Origin: an uncultured Desulfovibrio sp.
GTDB lineage: Bacteria > Desulfobacterota > Desulfovibrionia > Desulfovibrionales > Desulfovibrionaceae
Direction of reading: 5' to 3'
Length of the DNA: 19,205 bases
NCBI GenBank assembly: GCA_900553065.1
Contig: USBZ01000037.1
Span: 1 to 19,205, forward strand
The position numbers were made by a program, and so were the translations under genes. The notes under the pieces were generated by a model that was not told the origin of the DNA, did no database searches, and saw only the letters and a list, made by a program, of their open reading frames with translations. This document shows positions 15,323-19,205 of this stretch, in pieces. Positions within the stretch are counted from its first letter, which is position 1. Every line of letters begins with the position of its first letter.

Positions 15323-15342
15323 ATCGACTTTTAAAAGTCGAT
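15323..15342. repeat. 20-bp perfect palindrome
   Basis: ATCGACTTTTAAAAGTCGAT is perfectly self-complementary over 20 bp with no spacer, and the flanking bases do not extend it. It has no T-run outside the dyad, so it is not a typical terminator. It lies about 80 bp beyond the 3' end of the XRE gene. A dimer-binding operator or a remnant of a mobile element is possible. Confidence 0.7.
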
Positions 15343-15421
15343 AAGCTCAATGATACCTCCCATCTGAAGTTCTTTCCGTATGGAAAAGAAGCTCAGCCAG
15401 ATGAAGGTTTTTCTTTAAAAA

Positions 15422-15670
15422 TCAACGCTGATACTTTGCCAGCTCGTCCTGTATTTTCCTGATGAGGTCGGACGCAGACATGCCCATGGCCTGAGCCAGA
15501 GCAAAAATAACGACCAGACTAGCGGATCTTTTTCCAGCTTCAATCCCGACGATATAGACTCTCTGAAGACCTGCCTGATCTGCAAGAGCCTGCTGAGTTA
15601 AATGCCTTTTTCTACGTTCTCGAAGAATGACGGTACCCGTAGCCAGCTGGAGGGAAGGATTGCTTTCCAT
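15422..15670 (-). CDS. Small XRE-family helix-turn-helix regulator
   Basis: This 82-residue protein is almost wholly an XRE/Cro-type DNA-binding domain (about residues 14-70). It has LRERRKRHLTQQALADQAGL for the first helices and the turn, then the recognition helix and the VGIEAGKRSASLVVIFALAQAMGMS segment typical of the family. There is no ligand or catalytic domain. It is transcribed divergently from the autotransporter with 166 bp between start codons, and a promoter with a dyad lies between them, so it may control itself and the autotransporter. GAGG is only 1 bp before the ATG, a very short spacing, so initiation may be weak. Confidence 0.88.
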   Translation of the reverse strand: MESNPSLQLATGTVILRERRKRHLTQQALADQAGLQRVYIVGIEAGKRSASLVVIFALAQAMGMSASDLIRKIQDELAKYQR

Positions 15671-15691
15671 ACCTCATAAGTAGTGGGTAAC

Positions 15692-15720
15692 TTGACCTGA
15701 AAAGTATATGATAGTATACA
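15692..15720 (+). promoter_or_regulatory. Sigma-70 promoter of the autotransporter, with an overlapping dyad
   Basis: TTGACC (15692-15697) and TATACA (15715-15720) are separated by 17 bp, a strong promoter match. Transcription would begin near 15727, giving a leader of about 110 nt. The inverted repeat GTATA (15704-15708) with TATAC (15715-15719) overlaps the -10 box, and CTTGACCT occurs at 15691-15698 and again at 15723-15730, 32 bp apart. Both are plausible operator elements for the divergent XRE protein. Confidence 0.65.
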
Positions 15721-15836
15721 TTCTTGACCTTGGAAAAAGACTTCGGATGTCTTTCCGCAGCAGGCATGGAAGAAAGATATTCCTCTTTTTCTTAAAATAT
15801 TTCAAACTATTATGTGGATATACAGGAGGAATTGGA

Positions 15837-18710
15837 ATGCTTACCAAAGGTGCCATAGGAAACCTTATCAACAGATATCGGGCCGTTCTGAAAAAATGCA
15901 CCCTGATCAACGTGTTCGGTTCTCTGGCTGTTGCTTCCATGCTGGTCATGGGAGGAGCTTCCGCCGCGCATGCTATTTCCTTGGACGACCTGACCGATGG
16001 AGTCACCTTCCTTGATGGAGTGGAAACAGATATTCTCTCCAATGGAAAATATGCTGCTGGCAGCAAGGTCACTACTGGCAGCAACACTCTTGACAGCACC
16101 TCAATTTCCTTGGATGGCAAAGAATTTAAAGGAGAGCTCAACGCCGGCAGCCTTGCCTTCGGTGATGGTGTGACAGCTACGGTCAATGAGGCCTCCATCA
16201 CCATTACGGGCGGAAGCTTCGACGGTACGCCTGATGAAGGAGAACCCTTCCCTATCCGCGGCGGCGGCGTAGCTGCCAACGGTGGCGAATCCAATGTCGG
16301 AACCTCTACCATCACTATCAGCAATGCGACGTTGACGAATACCACCGTCTGGGCAGGCGGCGTAGTTGTGGATTACGACGGCGGCAAGGCTCATACCGCA
16401 ACGTCGAATATCAACATTACCGGCACAGAGGCTTCCGGCGTTAACATATACGGCGGCAGTGACGGCGGCAGCGTCGGCACGTCCACCATCACCGTGACGG
16501 ACAGTCAGGTCGGCAGCATCTTCGCCGGCGGCGATTATGATACAGTAGAGAACGTTGCCGTCATTGTCGACGGGACCTCCACCGTCAAAAACATCATCAC
16601 CAACGGTTCCACGGCGTCGACGGTTGGAACCGTCGACATCACCGTCAATGGCGGTACCGTGGGTCTCGGCGGAGATGCCATTAGGAGCAATAACGGGGGC
16701 GGCAGCACCAATGAGCTGAATATAAAGCTGAACGGTGGAACCATCAACGGCAACGTCATTGCCGATGCAACGACCGCCACCATTTCCGTCAGTGATACCG
16801 CTGAAATTCTCGGAAGCATCAGAAACAACAGCGGAAAGACGGGGCTTGCCGTTGCGGACAATGCCAGCATGACTTTCGCCAAGGGCGATGTTAAAATTGA
16901 TACGCTCAACGCACAGTCCGGCTCGACCATTCTTGTTGGCAACGAAGAGTCGGCAGGCAGACTCGTTGTCGGCGAGGCTACCCTCAACGGTGCCGGCGTC
17001 TTCCTTGACCCCGCGTGGAAAGATGATCCTTCCGTGGATATCCTCGACAACGCCTCCCATGCTGTGTTCGGTGGACAAACCGTCGACGGCAAGCTCACGG
17101 CCGGACAGAACTCCATGCTTGTGCTCGGCGATACATCTTTCGACTGGGCAAAGGATGCATTCAAGGCTTCCGGACTTACCTGGGGCCAAAACGGCATCAC
17201 GGCTGCCCTGGCCATTGTCGAGTCTCAGACTCTCGACAGCAGCAAGGGCTCCCTGCTGGTTGACGGCAGCCTGACCAGTGCCGACTTCGCCACTGCAGGT
17301 AACGCCACCTTTGCCGACAAGTCCCTGCTCATGGTCAACGGAGCCGCAGCTTCCGGTAAAAACGTCGCTCTCACCGGAACTGGTACACTCTCCGTTGACA
17401 ACGGAGCCAAGCTGTATATCCGCGACGCGGGTGAGGGTACCTACACGATTACCAGTTTCAGCGACACCATTCTTAAAGGCTGGCAGGATGATAACCTCAT
17501 TCTCAACCGTCTGGTGTCCGGTACGACGCGCCTTGATGACGTCACCGGCAACGTCGTTGTTGATGTTACGAAAACAGACGACATTTCACTGCTTTATCCC
17601 GGTATCAAGCCCGTCAACAGCCTGAACGCGCTCTCTCTCGCCAGCGATTCCGACTATATGGGCGTCCAATTCCTCAGCCGCGCCATGGATGAAACCATGC
17701 TGGCGGACAATGCTGTAACCTCGACGGTCAATGAAGTTTCGCAGGCCGCCGTGACTGCCGGCGTGCAGAACACCTCGCTGCGCCTGTCCGATGCCGCTTC
17801 CGACACTGTGCTCCGTCATCTTTCCCTCGGCAGCTATGACTCCGGCAACAGCACCCATCAGGACGGCGTCGATATGTGGGCCACTCCCATGTACGGCAAC
17901 ACCTATACTCACGGTATGACCGCTTCCGGCACCTCCGTGCGCGGCAACTACGGCGGCATAGCCTTCGGTGCCGACATGCAGGCAGGCGAACTGGCAGGCG
18001 GCAAGGTTCGCGCCGGTATCGCCCTCAACGGCGGCGGCGGCAAAAGCGACACCAGAGGCACTGCCACCAGCACGGAAAATTCCTACAACTTCGGCGGAAT
18101 CAGTCTGTACTCCGGTTGGAATCTCAACAATCTCAATGTGATGGCTTCGCTGGGATACAGCATCGGCGATCATGACGTAAAGATGACCCTTCCCTCTTCC
18201 ATGCAGATGGGACAGGCCAAGGCCGACATCGATACGGGTGTGTTTACGGCTGACCTGCGCGCTGAGTATCAGATCAAAACAAGCTGGCTCGATATTCTGC
18301 CTCACGCCGGCGTACGGTATACGTCGCTCCACACGGACAGCTACAACCTCAAGGTCAACGGCTCGACGCTGAACAGCGTGGAGTCCGATACGCAGAACAT
18401 CGTGCAGTTCCCCGTAGGCGTCACTGTGACCAAAAACATTGACGCGACTGGATGGAACATCAAGCCTCAGGCGGATGTCTCCGTCATCCCTGCCGCCGGT
18501 GAAAAGAAGGCCTTCACCAAGGTGCACTTCTCCGGTGTCGATGCCACGGACGGCTTCAATACCCGCATCATGGACTCCACGAGCTGGTCAGGCATGATCG
18601 GTGTACAGGCCGAAAAGGGCAATCTGAGCCTCGGTCTGAACTACGGTGTGCAGGCCTCCAGCCATGAAACTGATCAGGGTGTGAACCTGGGCATCAGCTG
18701 GAAGTTCTAG
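15837..18710 (+). CDS. Type Va autotransporter with beta-helical passenger
   Basis: This 957-residue secreted adhesin-like protein starts at ATG 15837, behind AGGAGGA (15824-15830); an upstream in-frame start at 15708 would overlap the promoter. It has a long leader of about 46 residues: a charged stretch with GNLINRYRAVLKK, a hydrophobic core and cleavage near ASAAHA. The passenger (about 47-680) is rich in Gly, Thr, Ser and Asn with recurring short strands such as VGTSTITI, VGTSTITV and VGTVDITV, typical of a right-handed beta-helix. The C-terminal portion (about 690-957) is an autotransporter beta-barrel beginning near VDMWATPMYGNTY and ending in an outer-membrane-type aromatic C-terminus (ISWKF). 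The barrel would insert in the outer membrane and export the passenger. No protease triad or known binding motif is evident. The Desulfovibrionaceae carry many autotransporters with similar leaders, as I recall. Confidence 0.93.
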   Translation: MLTKGAIGNLINRYRAVLKKCTLINVFGSLAVASMLVMGGASAAHAISLDDLTDGVTFLDGVETDILSNGKYAAGSKVTTGSNTLDSTSISLDGKEFKGELNAGSLAFGDGVTATVNEASITITGGSFDGTPDEGEPFPIRGGGVAANGGESNVGTSTITISNATLTNTTVWAGGVVVDYDGGKAHTATSNINITGTEASGVNIYGGSDGGSVGTSTITVTDSQVGSIFAGGDYDTVENVAVIVDGTSTVKNIITNGSTASTVGTVDITVNGGTVGLGGDAIRSNNGGGSTNELNIKLNGGTINGNVIADATTATISVSDTAEILGSIRNNSGKTGLAVADNASMTFAKGDVKIDTLNAQSGSTILVGNEESAGRLVVGEATLNGAGVFLDPAWKDDPSVDILDNASHAVFGGQTVDGKLTAGQNSMLVLGDTSFDWAKDAFKASGLTWGQNGITAALAIVESQTLDSSKGSLLVDGSLTSADFATAGNATFADKSLLMVNGAAASGKNVALTGTGTLSVDNGAKLYIRDAGEGTYTITSFSDTILKGWQDDNLILNRLVSGTTRLDDVTGNVVVDVTKTDDISLLYPGIKPVNSLNALSLASDSDYMGVQFLSRAMDETMLADNAVTSTVNEVSQAAVTAGVQNTSLRLSDAASDTVLRHLSLGSYDSGNSTHQDGVDMWATPMYGNTYTHGMTASGTSVRGNYGGIAFGADMQAGELAGGKVRAGIALNGGGGKSDTRGTATSTENSYNFGGISLYSGWNLNNLNVMASLGYSIGDHDVKMTLPSSMQMGQAKADIDTGVFTADLRAEYQIKTSWLDILPHAGVRYTSLHTDSYNLKVNGSTLNSVESDTQNIVQFPVGVTVTKNIDATGWNIKPQADVSVIPAAGEKKAFTKVHFSGVDATDGFNTRIMDSTSWSGMIGVQAEKGNLSLGLNYGVQASSHETDQGVNLGISWKF

Positions 18711-18725
18711 CAAGTACCTCTTCTG

Positions 18726-18767
18726 AAAAGCCCTCGGTAGAAAAAAACTTCTATCGAGGGCTTTTTT
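18726..18767 (+). terminator. Rho-independent terminator of the autotransporter gene
   Basis: AAAAGCCCTCGGTAGAA (18726-18742) pairs with TTCTATCGAGGGCTTTT (18749-18765) with one G-U, over a 6-nt A-rich loop, followed by a T-run to 18767. It lies 15 bp after the autotransporter stop. Confidence 0.9.
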
Positions 18768-18936
18768 CACACTTAACAGCCTACTTCTGGCGAAAAAAAG
18801 AAGTTCTTCCCCGAAGCACGACTGTAAATTCATCAATAACTGATTATACTACCTAAAAAACTATAAATTATTTCCCTTTCAAGTGTATGCACACTACTCG
18901 ATGAAAAAGAACAGAACTAACAAAAATATTTACTGA
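18768..18936. other. AT-rich stretch without a gene
   Basis: These bases lie between the autotransporter terminator and the terminator-like dyad of the minus-strand reading frame. They are markedly AT-rich, and I see no gene or other clear signal in them. Confidence 0.5.
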
Positions 18937-18953
18937 ATCCGATGAGATCGGAT
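18937..18953 (-). terminator. Terminator-like dyad downstream of the minus-strand reading frame
   Basis: ATCCGAT (18937-18943) pairs perfectly with ATCGGAT (18947-18953) over a 3-nt loop. On the minus strand it follows the TAG at 18959 by 5 bp and is followed by AT-rich sequence with a T-run (TATTTTTG). It is short and moderately GC, so it would be a weak terminator. Confidence 0.4.
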
Positions 18954-18958
18954 GACTT

Positions 18959-19153
18959 CTAGTACCGGAGAGTCTGCTCAACGTACAAGTTTGCAGACGA
19001 AAATTTCGGCATAGTCTGTTCAGAAAACAGCTTATTGTCTGCGTTCACTGCCGAGCTCCACACCAGAGCTAATCCGTAAGTCACCATTTCCTCTTCACTA
19101 ATAGTGTCAGTTGTAACTGGCCGGACTCCGGGAAAGGTCCGGCCAGTACTATT
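18959..19153 (-). pseudogene. Possible C-terminal gene fragment, open up to the right boundary repeat
   Basis: On the minus strand a frame of 64 sense codons runs from the edge of the right repeat to TAG (18959-18961); the upstream stop TAA uses one base of the repeat. The first ATG is at 19087, giving a 42-residue product beginning MVTYGLALVWSSAV and ending SSANLYVEQTLRY, with AGAGG just upstream. I do not recognise it. The composition is protein-like, the end alternates polar and hydrophobic residues with a final tyrosine, and a terminator-like dyad follows. It could be the tail of a gene cut off at the repeat, a small protein, or chance. The hairpin at 19116-19147 lies within its upstream half, which argues against coding there. 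Confidence 0.25.
19116..19147 (+). terminator. Strong hairpin next to the right boundary
   Basis: ACTGGCCGGAC (19116-19126) pairs perfectly with GTCCGGCCAGT (19137-19147) over a 10-nt loop. A short ACTATTTTA follows on the plus strand, so it may be a plus-strand terminator whose U-tract is weak or was altered where the repeat begins 9 bp further on. The minus-strand flank has no T-run. Confidence 0.5.
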
Positions 19154-19155
19154 TT

Positions 19156-19205
19156 AGGCTCTTGACTAGCTGAAAGGACCTAAAAAGGTTATCTGGTTAG
19201 TCATG
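19156..19205. repeat. Right copy of 50-bp inverted boundary repeat
   Basis: This is the exact reverse complement of 6-55 and ends at the last base of the window, so its full length is unknown. Read outward it begins AGGCTCTTGACTAGC, exactly as the left copy does when read outward. The two copies therefore point away from the genes between them, as two oppositely oriented copies of the same element end would. Confidence 0.85.

Larger units (their letters stand above)
14790..15421. other. Gene-poor stretch between the catabolic operon and the XRE gene
   Basis: I find no convincing gene here. It contains the palindrome GAGAATTCTC (14812-14821), a stem GTAACA/TGTTAC (14902-14907 with 14937-14942), a strong terminator (14958-14999) and a 20-bp perfect palindrome (15323-15342). 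The stretch up to 14999 may be a structured 3' UTR or a small RNA. A 94-codon plus-strand frame at 15178-15462 has no family features and overlaps the XRE gene antisense. Confidence 0.5.

Noticed and set aside
15178..15462. 94-codon plus-strand frame before the XRE gene
   Set aside because: Low-complexity, no family features or ribosome-binding site, and it overlaps the 3' end of the real XRE gene on the other strand.
16101..17189. 362-codon minus-strand frame inside the autotransporter
   Set aside because: It is a compositional shadow of the repetitive Gly/Thr-rich passenger with no start signal or recognisable domain.
6..19205. A complete 19-kb transposon with 50-bp terminal repeats
   Set aside because: No transposase, resolvase or integrase gene lies between the repeats, and the left repeat truncates a gene on its inner side, so the element itself more likely lies outside the window.
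1..19205. CRISPR array or prophage genes
   Set aside because: No regularly spaced direct repeats and no phage structural, integrase or lysis genes were seen.

Overview
The window looks like a chromosomal segment from a strictly anaerobic, sulfur-metabolising gut bacterium of the Desulfovibrionaceae (Bilophila, Mailhella or Desulfovibrio type). This placement is inferred from gene style: a GAF-type sigma-54 activator N-terminus, TTT and TRAP carriers, an AprA-like flavoprotein with its ferredoxin, a [4Fe-4S] cysteine-desulfidase-family lyase, and an autotransporter with a long unusual leader. I could not run a database search.

Layout. (1) 1-55: one copy of a 50-bp sequence that recurs inverted and perfect at 19156-19205. 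Both copies read outward, so the window is bracketed by two copies of one boundary, perhaps the same end of an insertion sequence. (2) 42-566 (-): N-terminal part of a sigma-54 activator that loses its homology at the edge of the left copy. (3) 583-5955 (+): a divergent operon behind a clear -24/-12 promoter with two upstream dyads. It encodes an arylsulfotransferase-family beta-propeller without a signal peptide, a tripartite tricarboxylate transporter (tctC broken by one extra base, tctB, tctA) and a DUF554 membrane protein, and ends at a strong terminator. (4) 6377-14999 (+): a second operon with a GntR/UTRA regulator, TRAP binding protein, fused TRAP permease, two-cluster ferredoxin, AprA-like flavoprotein, cysteine-desulfidase-family lyase and opine-dehydrogenase-family enzyme, followed by a terminator. 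(5) 14790-15421: no gene, but a terminator-ended transcript tail and a 20-bp perfect palindrome. (6) 15422-18767: a small XRE regulator divergent from a 957-residue autotransporter. (7) 18768-19155: AT-rich, with a short minus-strand reading frame that stays open to the right-hand boundary.

How the genes may work together. Operon 3 couples uptake of an organic anion to a PAPS-independent type of sulfuryl transfer, apparently in the cytoplasm; its own activator is probably the truncated neighbour. Operon 4 reads as a self-contained catabolic unit. The GntR protein senses a ligand and the TRAP system imports an acid. The opine-dehydrogenase-like enzyme, the flavoprotein with its ferredoxin and the Fe-S lyase then probably break it into a keto acid, ammonia and possibly sulfide. 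The substrate is not evident from the sequence. I regard this unit as the best candidate here for an undescribed system.
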